Below are positions 35,215-47,540 of a stretch of 64,000 bases of DNA, piece by piece (within the stretch, counting starts at the first letter, position 1; each line of letters begins with the position of its first letter). The DNA is from Verticillium longisporum. Its lineage: Eukaryota > Ascomycota > Sordariomycetes > Glomerellales > Plectosphaerellaceae. The notes below the pieces were generated by a model. The model did not search any database. It worked only from the letters and a program-made list of their open reading frames with translations, and was not told the DNA's origin. A program made the position numbers and the translations under genes. The stretch covers positions 3,534,001-3,598,000 of the forward strand of contig JAETXT010000001.1 of assembly GCA_019188255.1 (NCBI GenBank), read 5' to 3'.

Positions 35215-36295
35215 CTATGAAATGGTACAAACGATTTTGCCCGAGTTCTGGTTACCCTCTAGGATTTCATGAGCTTTCTGGATCTGATCCCACGGCAAAA
35301 CAGTATCAATGATCACCTTCAGTTTGCCGTTCTCAAAATCGGGCAGGTAGCTCTCGAGCTTCTCTCGCAGCTTTCCCTGATATTCGAGAGTCCTGCTCCG
35401 CAAAGTCGTGCCCTCAATCCGCACCCTCTTGAAAAGAATGGGCCTGATGTCGACATTCTCGACTATGCCACCTCCCATCATGCCGAGCATGGCGATCCTG
35501 CCATCCCTAGCCGCGACATCAATGTTCTTGGTGAAGTAGTCGCCTCCGCCGATAAAGTCGACGACAAGGTCCACTCCGTTCCCACCGGTCGCATCCTTGA
35601 TCCCTTTTGCCCAATCCTCAGTCTTGTAGTTGAAAGCCTTGGTTGCTCCTAACGTGCCCGTAATGAAAGAGCACTTGCCCTCCGTACCGGCCGTTGCATA
35701 GACTGCGCCGGCGCCGGCATCTAAGCTCAGCTGGATGCCGGCGATGGAGACGCCCGAAGCGCCGGCGTGCCACAGCACGGCCTTGCCGGGCTGAAACTCA
35801 CCGACAACATGCAAGGCCTGGATGGCCGTGATCCAAGTCTCGGGGACGCCAGCAGCCTGCTCCCAGGAGAGGAAAGCTGGCTTGGGCATCAGCATGCCCA
35901 CGTCGACAGCGACGTATTCGGCATAGGCGCCGCCATATGCCAGACCAAAGACCTCGTCGCCGACCTTGAAGCGGGAGCTGTCGGTACCCTCGTCGGCCAG
36001 GGAGTCGACGGTGCCACTAAACTCGACGCCGAGAATGCTGGAAACACCGGGGGTAGGGGATATGCGCCGTTGCGTTGGATTTGATCCATGCGATTGATGC
36101 CAAAAGCCTTGACCTTTACGAGGGCCTCGCCAGACTTGGGGGTCGGTTTAGGAATGTCGGAACTCAGGAACAGGTTCTCGCGGGGGCCTTTGCCGCCCCT
36201 GATATCTGGACAAGCGGGTCAGACGAGGTGTCGTGATGATGCCGCCGAAGTCTCGATGGCAGGGACGTACCAATTGCTCGCATCGTGGCCGTCAT
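35215..36295 (-). CDS. PIG3-type NAD(P)H:quinone oxidoreductase (MDR family), one frame break
   Basis: Minus-strand exons 36295-36271 and 36205-35215. Exon 1 encodes MTATMRAI; splicing GTACGT to GTCCAG gives MRAIDIRGGKGPRENLFL, typical of the family start. The catalytic domain has KSGEALVKVKAFGINRMD, VGDEVFGLAYGGAYAEYV and PETWITAIQAL, and the nucleotide-binding Rossmann fold has WHAGASGVSIAGIQLS. No structural zinc cysteine cluster is seen, which agrees with zinc-less quinone reductases of the TP53I3/PIG3 and zeta-crystallin type. The frame breaks at the five-base G run 36049-36053 (a C run in the coding sense): YPLPP continues as GVSSILGVEFSG only if one base is restored. The corrected length is 1017 nt (338 residues), close to the family length. 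It is predicted to be cytosolic; the physiological quinone is unknown. Confidence 0.85.
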
Positions 36296-37928
36296 TGTCA
36301 CCTCAAAAATGCCAAATGAGTCGTGCGATGTCGTGCTGTTGGGTTTGCTGATCAGTGAAGAATGTTGTCTTGTTTTCCTCCGCTCTCTGGTGTGGGGATT
36401 TTTGGTGCCTCGACATCCGGTAGATGGGGGTCATGCTTTCCTGTCGTGTCGATGACGTGCGGCTCCAACATTCCCGTCCTGCTTGCGACTTACAAACCTA
36501 ACGCCGAACCTGGGCCGACTGGTCCACGAACGCATTCCGCACTCTCCCACGCTGTCAACGCCAGCAAGTGAGAAGACGGCAGATGGTCCCATTGGGAGGG
36601 CCGAAAGGACCCTCAAGCGTCGAATTGAAGACATAACATTCTTCTCAAGGTGTACGACACCAACGAAAGTCGACTCTCAACTCTTGTACACAGCAAAGGG
36701 GCGCCTAACCGAGACACCGCGTGGCGCAAGTAATCCAAGGCTGCTGCAGAACATCATTGTGCAGCGTGAAATGCGAATTGAAAAACGCTGTCGTGCTGTT
36801 CTCGGGATGCACCATTGCTTTGTGAGAGCAACAGCATGGAATTGGTTCAAAGGCAGGCAAGACACCTTGGACTACACTAATGTGAAGTGCTGACGACACC
36901 ACCTCCGACGCAGCAGGCAGCTAGCGATAACTGCTTGGCGAGTGGCACGGCAATGGGGCAGTGATAGATAGGAGAGAGGACATCTCAAATCCCTCCCTCA
37001 TACGACCTGGCTCCATCGCATCATGATCATGGATCATTCAATCTCGGGGACGCGGGGACTGGATTTCAAGGATCACTCGCAGGTCATCTCGATGGGCAGC
37101 AATAATACGAGGCGCTCTGAACGCTGTGAAATGCTTATAGAATTGGCAAGCTCCTTACTGGTCCAATGGGGTCGGATTCGGGATCAGGGTCAGAGTCAGG
37201 CCGGGTATCATGATTCTCCCTGCCGTCGCTTTCCCCTGCATGTGGAAGTCTTCCCTGCCCGTCTTTCCGCCTTGCCAGCGCCTTGCCCGGCAACCGGGAG
37301 CGGGAACATCAAGTCAAGACATGGTTGGCTCTCGGAAAAGACAACAAAAACATGGCGACGGGGCATGTAACTGGGGGAGCTCTGCTGAGTGGAAATTAGC
37401 TTGCGGGGCGTGGAGCGCTTTCTGGGTCGATAGTACACAATGATATGGAAAACTCGGCTCCGTAGTTGGTGGCTCAGGAGAAGCTGATTTGCCCGTCACC
37501 AGCTCACTGGCCCCAAAAGCTTGAACTCTCACACTTGACCCATGCGAACCAACCCCTTTCGAGCTGAGGAGGAGTCGGAGCTTTGCCGTCTGAAGGCGCC
37601 TCCGTTTCGATGGAGCTCCTGATCTCCCGGAGATGCCAAGAAGAGGCGTCAAGGCCCAAGAAGTCATCAAGCAGAAACACCGATTGTCTGCCTTCGACTG
37701 ACGATCACGGCGCCCTTGGCCAGTGTGTTCGATGATATGCTTGCTACCTGAAGCGAGGCAAAGTCATATGTAGCAAGAGCAAGAGCTCAAAACTTTAGGA
37801 CCTGGGGACACGGCCCGCTGGGTGGGTGATGCCCAAGCGCAGCCCCCCTTGGGGATCTGACCAGCACTTGAGCGGCACGTCGTCTCATCTCGTCAGACCG
37901 CCAGCTTGGCCGGCTTTGCTTCCGGTCC

Positions 37929-37964
37929 CCCAAGCTGGGTCCCAAGCTGGGTCCCAAGCTGGGT
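37929..37964 (+). repeat. 12-bp tandem repeat, three exact copies
   Basis: Three perfect copies of CCCAAGCTGGGT, a unit that is itself nearly palindromic. It is non-coding. Confidence 0.9.
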
Positions 37965-38351
37965 TCTGGGTGGGCTGGCAGGGCTGGTATCAATTCACAT
38001 CGTACAGCAGGTTCGTCAGGCCCAGCAAGCCTCGCCTGGAGTCTTCCCAGGTGTCAGACACACATCGGGCGGCTTGGCAGATGGGAGACACAGGGCAGGT
38101 ATTTCCGGTGCACAGGCTTCACAGGGCAGGGGGCTTGTACCTGATGGGTGAGCTGGTCGCTGTTGCCATTTTTGGAGACGGCCCCAGAGAAGCCTCAGAA
38201 AGGCCCCAGGAGCAATCCACTAGGAGGGCAACGATTGGCAAGAGAAGCCCCGATCAGAGAGTCTGGACTCCGGTGATCATCGACATACCCAGTTTTCTAG
38301 TCATCGTATTGTTGTTTTGCACCCCATTAGCCGGATTGGGATAGGGGCCTC

Positions 38352-38368
38352 TTTTTTTTTTTTTTTTT
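38352..38368 (+). repeat. Poly-T run
   Basis: A run of 17 T in intergenic DNA. Its length should be treated as approximate in view of the homopolymer problems elsewhere in the window. Confidence 0.8.
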
Positions 38369-40542
38369 CTCGTGTTGCTAAACTGGTTGGGAAATTGAGC
38401 GCAAAGCCGTCGGTGATATACGCGAGACCTGACTCGTCCGTTCACTTCTCCATGCCGCCCAGCGTCTGCCCCACTGGCACTGATAGCGCTGGTGCTGGCC
38501 TCTGTTGGAGCGCCGCTGCATCATCGCACCTGGGTGGTCGTGCCGTGGCCTCCAGAGAACCATCGTCACAGTAAGGTACCTACTTGACTACCTACCCTAG
38601 GTACGGCTGACCCAAAGTCAGCACATGTGACTCTATTGAACCTTAGTGCAATCTCTGCGAGGCTCAATCTCCTGGCTCGCCACCCACACCATCCACCTGT
38701 CCAACCGCCCATCCAGCCGTCCAAGCCCAATCGGCTGCACGACCTGAGCGCGCCGCCCTTACATCGTCCCCATCCATCACATCTCGCCCACGACTGGCGA
38801 CAGCGAGCGATGAGCGATTAGCCTTGGACATCAACCTGGCACATTTGAAGCAGCGGCCTGCTCAAGGGATCGGGTGGACCTGCACAGCCGCACGGAACGG
38901 AACCTAGGTGTCTTGGTGCGATCGATAAGAATCTGCGGATGGCACCGTCAGGCCGGCCCTTTCGCACCGGCAGAACGGAGTAACAACAGCTCCAGGAGCC
39001 ATGGTTTTCATAGCCATGCATGGGTCTTCGAGTAAAGTCAGACGCGTCGGCCTTGACGCGTGGTAGAGGAGTGCAATCTGCTCAATCTGCTCAACCGCCT
39101 TGGCTGCCTTCTTGACGGAGCAGGACGGCGGTTCGCCAGCCTGTCTGCGTCGGGCTTTGTGTCCAGCGATAGGGTTCCTGCATTAGTGTGCCCCGAACCA
39201 GCAGGACAAGCGTCATCAGCTCAGGCACAGCGACTTCCGCCAGTCAGAACCACCAGGCCGTATGCGGGACGGACAGCCCTGCATCGACTGATGGTGGTGT
39301 TGGTTCGTCTTGGAGGCCCACCAGGTTGTGCACTCGAGTCGTGCACAATCCTACAGTAGCCAGCCAGTGTACAAGTCACTTGTACTGCTCATCCGACTGA
39401 ACAGCAGCCGTCGTCTCATACGCGCGTCAAGGCACATCAATAGCGAGCTACAATTACGGTACGCTGGGTCCAAGCAACGGACCAAGAGCACGGGCACTAC
39501 TACCGTGCTAACCAGCCGGGCCAGAAAAGTTAGTTGACGATTGCACAATGGCCGACTCGGACGGACGATGGCAGTGTCCATTCCAACGCAGGCCATGGAC
39601 TGGCGACCCACAGGCGATCACGGCCGAGCCGGTACGAGTTCTCAATCTCTCGCATTGTTAGGATTGGCAGGGAAGCAGGGGAAGGCCAGAGACAAGAGAG
39701 AGATTGAGTGGTGAACAACGCCGGCAAGAGCCCGCTTCAACAAAAACAGGGCATGTAGACAAAGGCCAATGGCGAGACGGGCAGCGTTTCCCTTACACCC
39801 CCCTATTCAACGCTGACTGTTCGGGCTGGCGAGGTCCATCGCCCTGGTCTGTCAATTAGAAAACCCGAAGAGTTCATTCGACGCCACGGTAAAAATGGAC
39901 TCCTCTTTTGCCGACCCAAATTAGGAGCGATAAATCTGGCAAAGGAGGGGGGCCTGGCGCTGCATGACTGAAGGTGTTGTCGGCGTGAGCGTGAGTGAGC
40001 ATCGGGCGCGGACCGCTCGCTGCCAGGGCCAAGCGGCACCCAGTGAGCAGCAGCGGCTGGCGGAAGAATGTCAGCGAGCAAGCCAGCGCTGAAGGGCCAT
40101 GGAAAATGGACATGGAATACAGGGGTGGGAGATGGATCATGGATAGGATGGGTGGATGGGATGGGTGCCAGGAACTCAACCCGGGAATCACACCTGGGCA
40201 TCCACATCCGCACACCCCTTGCGGCGAGAGGACCCATCCTTGCCATCCTGCCCACCACCCCTGACCCCTGGCCTGGCCCCATCGCCAGCGTGGACTGCGC
40301 GGGTTCTCCCCCTTTCCCCTTGGACCTCGCTCGTCTGTTGTTTGTATAAAGTCCTTTTCATCCTGTTCCCCCATTACACTTTTCTTCCTCTCCTCTTCAC
40401 CCAGACACACTCGCTACAGCACCGACCTAGACTTTCAGTCACTTTCATTCGTTAATACCAGCGCAAGCTACCTAATCTCTCCAACCCACCACCACTCAGC
40501 CATCACCTCGCTCTTCCCCGAGTCGATTTAATATCAGTCAAA

Positions 40543-41007
40543 ATGAAGTACTCCGCTGCCACCGTTCTCGCTGCCGCCACCGCCGTTATGGCCGGCGCCT
40601 ACGGCAACAACGTCACCTACACCACCGAGGTCGTTGAGGTTTACACCACCTACTGCCCTGAGCCCACCACCCTCACCCACGGCGACAAGACCTACACCAT
40701 CACCAAGCCCACCACTCTGACCATCACGGACTGCCCTTGCACCATCTCCAAGCCCGTCCTGACCACCTCGGTCGTTGAGTGCCACGACTGCGCTCCCCCC
40801 GCCAAGCCCACCTACACTGCCCCCGCGGTTCCCCACGTCCCTGCCCCGGTCCCCGGCCACAACCAGACCACCACCAAGGTCCCCGTTGTCCCCGTCCCCA
40901 CCACCGGGGCCCCTGAGACCGTCCCCACCGCCGGTGCCGGCAAGGTCGCCGCCCTCTCTGGCGCTGGTCTGGCCGGTGTCCTCGGCCTCGCCGCTTTCGT
41001 CCTGTAA
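40543..41007 (+). CDS. CCG-6-like GPI-anchored cell-wall protein
   Basis: Single-exon gene of 154 residues. A signal peptide is clear ([19 protein letters not shown], cleavage likely before YGNNVT). The mature part is Thr/Pro-rich with a family-typical block: [39 protein letters not shown] and VVECHDC. The C-terminus ([18 protein letters not shown], then LAAFVL) is a hydrophobic GPI-attachment signal with small residues for the omega site. Two Asn sites (NVT, NQT) could carry N-glycans and the Thr-rich stretches O-mannose. The layout resembles Neurospora clock-controlled protein 6 and related abundant conidial or hyphal wall proteins. Strong codon bias (nearly all third positions C or G) suggests high expression. 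The frame is intact. Confidence 0.82.
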   Translation: MKYSAATVLAAATAVMAGAYGNNVTYTTEVVEVYTTYCPEPTTLTHGDKTYTITKPTTLTITDCPCTISKPVLTTSVVECHDCAPPAKPTYTAPAVPHVPAPVPGHNQTTTKVPVVPVPTTGAPETVPTAGAGKVAALSGAGLAGVLGLAAFVL

Positions 41008-43088
41008 ATTCGCTACCTTTGAGGTCAACACTCGGCGTTCGCGTCTCTGCCTCGGTCGCCCGCAACGGTTAAGGGGGCGGCGACGCAGCCACGCGACAAT
41101 CAGCATGACGCGGACGGCGAGCGCTCTTAGTGTGGAGTTTGCGGGCGTTGCGGGGTTGTTCGGATACCCAGGATCTTCGGGAGGTGTTGCCGGCGGTCGG
41201 GCGGTCTGGACATAATTGGGCTCGCCAGCCGGCAGTCGATATCAACAAATCCGGTACATTCTTGTACCTGCTTCGCGCGCACGTCTCGGGTGATTTCGTC
41301 ACAAGTGAGGAGGAAGAGGAAATGAGGAGGCTCGATTTCTCGCCCACGGAGGATTCTGTCTTGCTCAAGATATCTGTGTGTGCGGTCTATGCCAATTTTT
41401 GCCCTGGGGTTCCTGGGAGAGGAATAATAATGTGTTCACGATGGAGCGCAGCGTTTTATGGCTCTGATCATACGAAAGAAATTCGATCCCATATTTTGTT
41501 CCTCCCTCTACCTAGTGGCAAACTTGTGGTATCCGCTCCTTGTCGGATGTTTTATGGCTCTCTTGTACAAACTAGACCTGAGTTTCTGTAGTTCCCATAA
41601 TGAAACGCAGCACGGAGAGACCACTTTTGGTCCGACAGCTAACTTGTCTTGCGCACTTTTCTGTGTGTGTATGTTGTGACTTGCTTTGCAACGATGCTAC
41701 TGAGTCGATTTCTCTGACCACGGATGTCCAGGACGGGGAGTCGGGGGGGAGGGGCGATAGCCAACTGGGATTCCCAGAGACTACCTAGGTAGCTTCCAAC
41801 ACCTCAGCCGTTCTCCCCCCCAAAAGCCATTGTTGAGCTCGGGTTTGTGTGCCGCACAGGTGTGGATGCTTATCGGGCTTGCTGGGGGCCGCCAATCTCG
41901 CTTGTTTCTTACAGTTTGAGCTCATTTCCCTAGAGCGAGTGGGCCCACCCCCCGCCCGGTTCACGGCGCGGAACTGAGCAGGATTGAGCCTGTGGGTCTT
42001 ATTTTGATGATCGGGACGACATGACGCGACGCGACAACGAGAAGGCAGGTGCCAGAGATAACGAACAGGAATGCCCTGGTCACGGACAGAAAGGGTAGGC
42101 ACCTCGCGCTCGTTGGCGCAAGGGTGGTGTTTTGGGTGTGGGAAATTGACTGATACCTACCTAGGTAGGTAAGGTAGATGAGGCAGGGACGGATCGGATG
42201 CGTCACGTGATGTAGTAATGATTGATGGCCTTGCCTTTTTCTTTGTTGCTGGCCGCCGGCGGCAAGGTTCGGTGCGGTATGTTGAAGCACGAGTGAATTG
42301 TTTGCTTCGGTCTCGTGTTGGGCACCTCTATGAAATGTTGGTTTTGTTGCAGGCGAGTGCCTGTTTACCAGGCGGCAATGGGTAGCCGCTACTCTGCGCT
42401 CTCGATTCGATATCGGGTCATTCATGGAGTCGACGAGGCACAACCACCTCTCTAATGCCACTGCCTCTCAAAAAGCTGCTGCTGCAATCCATCATCAAGG
42501 AGAGCGTCTACAGAACCACCTGACGTGTAGGCAGGCCCAGCAAGACCTGATTTTGCACCTCGTCGCCAAATATACACATACAGATCGAACTCAATCAGAT
42601 GCCTACGCGCAGACCCAATTTTAGCAGTAATGGCATTATTTCGCCTTTCTCGCCAGTATCACACCTGTTGAGTGGACAGAAATCCTGGTTCTTTGATGTC
42701 CTGCGCTCATCGTCTGTGGCCAGCTGGGTGCAGCAGGGTGGCAGCGTTGACAGCTCGGCTTGGCTCTTGCGGGGCTCTCGGCAACCTCTCATGACGCCCC
42801 CGGATCAGCGGACGGCAGTGCGGGGAAGCACAACCGGGGTACCTGCCGTGAGCACCTAGTACCTAGGTAGGTAGGTACCTTAGGTCGGCAGGCAGCTTGG
42901 GGAACTTGAGGCCCATTAGACGTCACATCCTCGCAGTGCTCGCCCTCTTCCCTGGACTACATCCCTTGGGCCAGCAAATCATTATGCCCCCATGGCCGAG
43001 GAAGAGCCCGCGAACAGGCTTAAAGACGTTGCATGCCGCCTCTCAAGCCAGATCAGCATATCGTCACGACCCTCTTACCACCACAGCC
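41008..43088. other. Intergenic region upstream of the acyl-CoA synthetase gene
   Basis: About 2.1 kb. It includes the 3' UTR of the wall-protein gene, three clusters of the CCTAGG/GGTACC motif (41783-41793, 42154-42177, 42854-42884) and the promoter of the ligase gene. No gene is recognised. Confidence 0.4.
42854..42884. repeat. Palindromic CCTAGG/GGTACC motif cluster
   Basis: ACCTAGTACCTAGG followed by TAGGTAGGTACCTTAGG, about 205 bp upstream of the ligase start. Same family as the clusters at 19 kb. Confidence 0.8.
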
Positions 43089-45360
43089 ATGCCGCAATCC
43101 TCGAGACCATCACACCCTCAGGACGATGTGCATCGTCAGTCCCTTGAGGACCCAACATCGTTTTGGGCCCGGCAGGCCGATCATCTCTATTGGCACAAGA
43201 AACCTTCCTCAACACTGGTTCAGGCGAAGACAACACTCGAGAAGAGCGGCGTCACTCATGCAACCTGGTCTTGGTTCCCAGATGGGCAGATCTCGACGTG
43301 CTACAACTGCGTTGATCGCCACGTCGTTGCCGGTCATGGTCACCATCCCGCCATTTTTTATGACAGTCCTGTGACCAAGACGAAACAGACTCTCAGTTAT
43401 GCACAGCTCCTCGACGAGGTCGAGGTCTTTGCTGGCGCCTTGCGAGAGGAGGGTGTCAAGAAGGGCGATGTTGTGCTCATCTACAGTGAGATTTTTCTTT
43501 ATCTCGTTCCATGTTCCCCATCGAGCCTTGCCCTGCTCACACAAGTCAGTGCCCATGATTCCTGCTGCCCTCATAGGCATTCTCGCTGTGAGCCGTCTCG
43601 GCGCTGTGCATGCCGTCGTATTTGGTGGCTTCGCCCCTGCTGCCCTTGCCCAGCGGATCGAGGCATCCCGGCCCGTGGTCATACTGACGGCATCATGCGG
43701 CATTGATGGCGCCAAGGCACCGGCCGCCTACCAGCCCCTCGTCGAAGAAGCCCTCCGTCTATCTTCACACAAACCCCTTCGTGTCGTGGTCTGGCAACGC
43801 GATGAAGTCCGGTGGCATCCTATCAGCCGCAACATTGGCGAGCGAAACTGGCAGAGCATTGTCAAGAGCTGCCGTGCTCGCAATATCAGAGCCGCCTGCG
43901 TGCCCGTCGCTTCGTCTGACCCTGTATACATCATCCATACATCTGGGACTACGGGTACTCCAAAGGGCGTGAGGAGGGACGCAGCCGGTCATGCGGTCGG
44001 GCTTCAACTCTCAATCAAGTATCTATTCGATATCCATGGACCTGGTGATGTCATCTTCACGGCGTCTGACATTGGATGGGTTGGTTGCTCCCTCTCCACC
44101 ATCGACACAGTCTTGCTGATGACATTTAGGTTGTTGGACATAGTTTCATCGCCTATGCCCCTCTCCTTGCCGGTGCTGCGACAGTTCTTTACGAGGGCAA
44201 ACCAGTCGGCACGCCTGACGCATCTGCCTTTTGGCGAGTTGTCGAAGAATACCGTGTTACTTCCATGTTCACCGCCCCGACAGCTCTACGTGCCATAAAG
44301 CGGGACGACCCCGAGAACGCGCGCCTCAAAGACATTGGCAACCGCGGGGGTCTCCGAACACTCCGTGCCCTTTTTCTCGCCGGTGAACGATCTGAGCCCG
44401 CCATCATCTCAGCCTACCAGGAGTTGCTCGACGAGTACGCTGCTCCCCGGACGAGGGCGGATCCCACGTCATCGACAATTGGTGGTCCACCGAGTCAGGA
44501 AGTCCGATAACGGGTCGAGCTCTCGTACCTCACGTTGCTACTGATGCGAAAAGGACTGAGCGTCACCCACCCATCGGCATCAAGCCTGGTAGTGCAGGCA
44601 AGGCCATGCCAGGCTTTGATGTGCGAATTGTAGATGACGAGGGTAACGAGGTCCCGCGAGGCACTATGGGCAACATTGTGTTAGGGCTGCCCTTGGCTCC
44701 GACGGCATTCCGAACACTGTGGGAAGATGAGGAACGATTTTACAAGGGCTATCTAAAGCGGTTCGAGGGAAAATGGGTCGACACTGGCGATGCTGGCTTC
44801 ATTGATGAAGAGGGCTACGTCAGCGTCATGAGTCGCAACGACGACGTGCTCAACGTGTCAGCGCATCGTCTATCTAGCGGTATGTCCCTCTCTCCGTGCC
44901 ACGACCCTCGACGCTCCGACTGACGTAATATTAGGTTCCCTCGAACAAGCCATTACCTCTCATCATTTGGTCGCTGAGGCCTGCGTCGTGGGCGTCCCAG
45001 ACGCCCTCAAGGGCCAGCTGCCGTTTGCGTTCGTCACCCTCTCTGTTGCCTCGCATCCCACCACTGCAGTGCCGGATCCTGCGCTAGAGAAGGAGATCCA
45101 AGAGCTTGTCCGCGCACAAGTTGGTGCCATTGCGACGCTGGGGGCGTGGTCCAGGGTAAAGGGATGATCCCCAAGACTAGAAGTGGCAAGACCTTGAGGC
45201 GAGTGCTGCGGGAGCTGGTGGAGAATGCATCAAAGGGGATTTTGAGAAGGAGGTCAGCGTGCCCAGTACGGTAGAGGATGCGGCTGTTGTTGATGTTGCA
45301 AGGAAGAAAATCGGCGAATACTGGAGAGCCAAGAGAAATGAAGGCAAGGCAAAGCTCTGA
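43089..45360 (+). CDS. Propionyl-CoA/acetyl-CoA synthetase-like acyl-CoA ligase (ACSS3/PrpE type), three frame breaks
   Basis: Four exons: 43089-43485, 43550-44079, 44130-44879 and 44935-45360. The AMP-forming ligase signature is plain: WFPDGQISTCYNCVDRHVVA, AALIGILAVSRLGAVHAVVF, the P-loop TSGTTGTPKG (about residues 263-272), NWWSTESGSPITG, GKWVDTGDAGFIDEEGY and the C-terminal GKGMIPKTRSGKTLRR whose lysine is the family's catalytic or acylation site. Most similar, from memory of the family, to propionate-CoA ligases. Such enzymes activate propionate or acetate to the CoA ester. Three single-base losses break the frame, at the C4 run 44445-44448, the G5 run 45140-45144 and the G4 run 45235-45238; with all three restored the length is 2106 nt (701 residues). 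In-frame ATGs upstream (for example near 42984) would add a possible targeting sequence. The second intron uses a weak GTTGGT donor. Confidence 0.83.
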
Positions 45361-46890
45361 TGGATTGCGCATACTGGGTCTGTTGACATTGGCGTTCTTT
45401 CGTAACTAGATCTTCAAGCAATCTGGCATTCTTTTGCCTATCCTGGTCAAAACTTTGTCCATCTGCCTCCCCTTCTAGTTTTTTTCAGCATCTGGCTTCC
45501 CCGTGGATTTACCTGCAATCTGAACCACCAGTATACGTGTTGCCTTGGCAGTTCATAGCGCGGAAGGTACCACTGGCGGTTGATATTTGATCTGTCACCC
45601 TCCAGCATACCGAGGCGTGTTGATTACCCAGTAATTATGCTGCCCGCAATGAAGGCCGTCTTGCATAGCTCTGTGGATTGTACGCAGATTTCGATAGGAA
45701 TTCACTTGGTGGCATAATGCGGGACCAGGCTCACTTGGTTATGGTATGCCTTGACGATATTCACGGAGGTGCCTCTAACTATCATTTGGTCACCACTTCC
45801 CAGAACACAACGACGAGGCTTGACCGCGTCATCCCCTCCCCCCCGGGAAACCACCAACGGACACCGGCATGCGTTTTCCCAGGCACGTCCCCAAAACCCA
45901 GAGCTACAACATGACCCGAAGCAGTGCATCCCTCCCTCTTCCCCCATGCCGTAGCCATACCGCCCTGGCTCAACCACATCAATGCCGACGGAGACCTCGT
46001 ATAAGCCTATCCTGCTTCTCGCCATCAAGATCGCCCGATGTGAATCAAGACGGCGCGGCCAATGAGAACACAGTCGTCGATCGCCTAGGCCCCTCGTGGC
46101 CTTGACACGGCAGCACGCCCTCCATACCGTACGACGTCCGCTTCTTCATTGGGGATAGAACCCCCCTCCGCCCCGCCTTCTCGTTGCCAGCCATGTCGTA
46201 CGGCAGCGACCTAGGGTCTCGAGCACGGAATGAGGAGGGGAGGAAACGAGGACGAGAGACGCAGTCGTTTCACGGCATGTTCGTAGCACAGAGTTCTGCC
46301 CATCTGCTCTGCAGCACGGTGCTGGCGGGTCGGTCTCGTGGTACGCGGCCGACGAGGGCGAGCCGAGAAGGGGGGGGGGTGGATCATCGTTTTTGCCAGT
46401 GATGGTGTCCATCTTTGGCGAGCCGCGTCCTTGTTGCGAGGAGCAGCCACGAAGGACCCGTTGTGTTTTTCGACCTTGCCTGGGGTCTTGATTTGCAGCG
46501 ATGCGATGGGGGAGTTTGGTAGAGTCCTGTAGTCCGGGCGAGTTGTTGCGACAAACGTGACGGCGGGTTGCAAAGATGCTTGCTTGTCCGTCCGTCCGCG
46601 GATGTCGTGTGACGCTGCTGTGCGCTGCGTAGTATCACGGGGGTACAGGTGGGGGTTTCCCTAGGAGGGGAGGGATGGGTTCATGTGTGCGTGTAGTGGG
46701 AAGCACAAGATGCTTGTTATGTTTGTTGAACGTTGTCGGAATCGCCATGGTTACTCCTCACCAGTGGGAGCGTGGAAGTTGGCAGTATCGAGGATTCCTC
46801 AATTCCTGAGATGGAAGGCCAGATAGAACAGCGAATCACCTCATATGCTCGAAGGAACACTGTAGGCTACAAATGTGGTTAATGTTTTTC

Positions 46891-46911
46891 AAAAAAAAAA
46901 AAAAAAAAAAA
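46891..46911 (+). repeat. Poly-A run
   Basis: A run of 21 A in intergenic DNA. It might be the remnant of a retroposed poly-A tail, but no element is visible beside it. Confidence 0.8.
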
Positions 46912-47480
46912 CGAAAAAGGAATATTTGTCAATCCAACAACATTGCTTCGCCAAGTTCACACTCAAAGCCAAGTGCCTTGGGAAAGAAAGACGAGAAGAG
47001 CAGAGGGATAGGAAAAGGAGGATCCGATGGCTAGTGGTCAAGTCAATCGCATATATGGCCCGGTAATCAGAGCTATAGATATCGGCCACTGATCTGTCCG
47101 AGATTCCTTGGTGGCATCAGGCAAGCCCGAGGATGAAAGATGTTCACAAACACGCTAAAAGCCCGTTAAATAACAATTTCATGCACCGAGGCAAGACCAA
47201 GAAGCTAGTGGCACTAAACATGCCCGCGTACACTTCAAGATGTCCAGTGTCATATTGTGAGCAAAAAAGCAAGGCACACTGAGAGCTGTCTCGGTCAATA
47301 CCCATGAATCACCCAATACATCTGAATGCGTCACTGGGAGTTTGCTGATCGAGTACCATGAACCGTTAAAAAGCAGTACAGCCACCCTGCGCCCCAACCG
47401 AAAGCACAACCGTCCCCCATGTACCCGGGTATCAAAAGAGGCCGCAAAGCCAAAGTGCAAAACGAAAACCAACGCCGCCG

Positions 47481-47497
47481 CCCCCCCCCCCCCCCCC
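47481..47497 (+). repeat. Poly-C run
   Basis: A run of 17 C in intergenic DNA just downstream of the BRCT gene stop. Confidence 0.8.
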
Positions 47498-47540
47498 TTG
47501 CCAGTCCAAGGCGCCGTACATCACGAGCTGGCCAGCGCCA

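Larger units (their letters stand above)
36296..40542. other. Long intergenic region upstream of the GPI wall protein gene
   Basis: About 4.2 kb. Recognisable items are a 12-bp tandem repeat (37929-37964), a T17 run (38352-38368), a TACC/CCTAGG motif cluster (38573-38605) and a C/T-rich plus-strand leader before 40543 with a candidate TATA-like TTTGTATAAA near 40338. Open frames across it (for example 37826-38344, 39803-40410) lack any family resemblance. Confidence 0.4.
45361..47540. other. Convergent intergenic region between the ligase and BRCT genes
   Basis: About 2.2 kb containing two 3' flanks, an A21 run (46891-46911) and a C17 run (47481-47497). No open frame in it resembles a known family. 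Confidence 0.4.

Noticed and set aside
33977..36295. Dienelactone hydrolase and quinone oxidoreductase as part of an aromatic-degradation cluster
   Set aside because: Only two convergent genes of broad families, flanked by RPA1 and a long gene-free stretch; no ring-cleavage dioxygenase, transporter or regulator is adjacent.
46891..46911. A LINE-type poly-A tail
   Set aside because: No reverse transcriptase remnant, no second boundary and no target-site duplication could be seen beside the A21 run.
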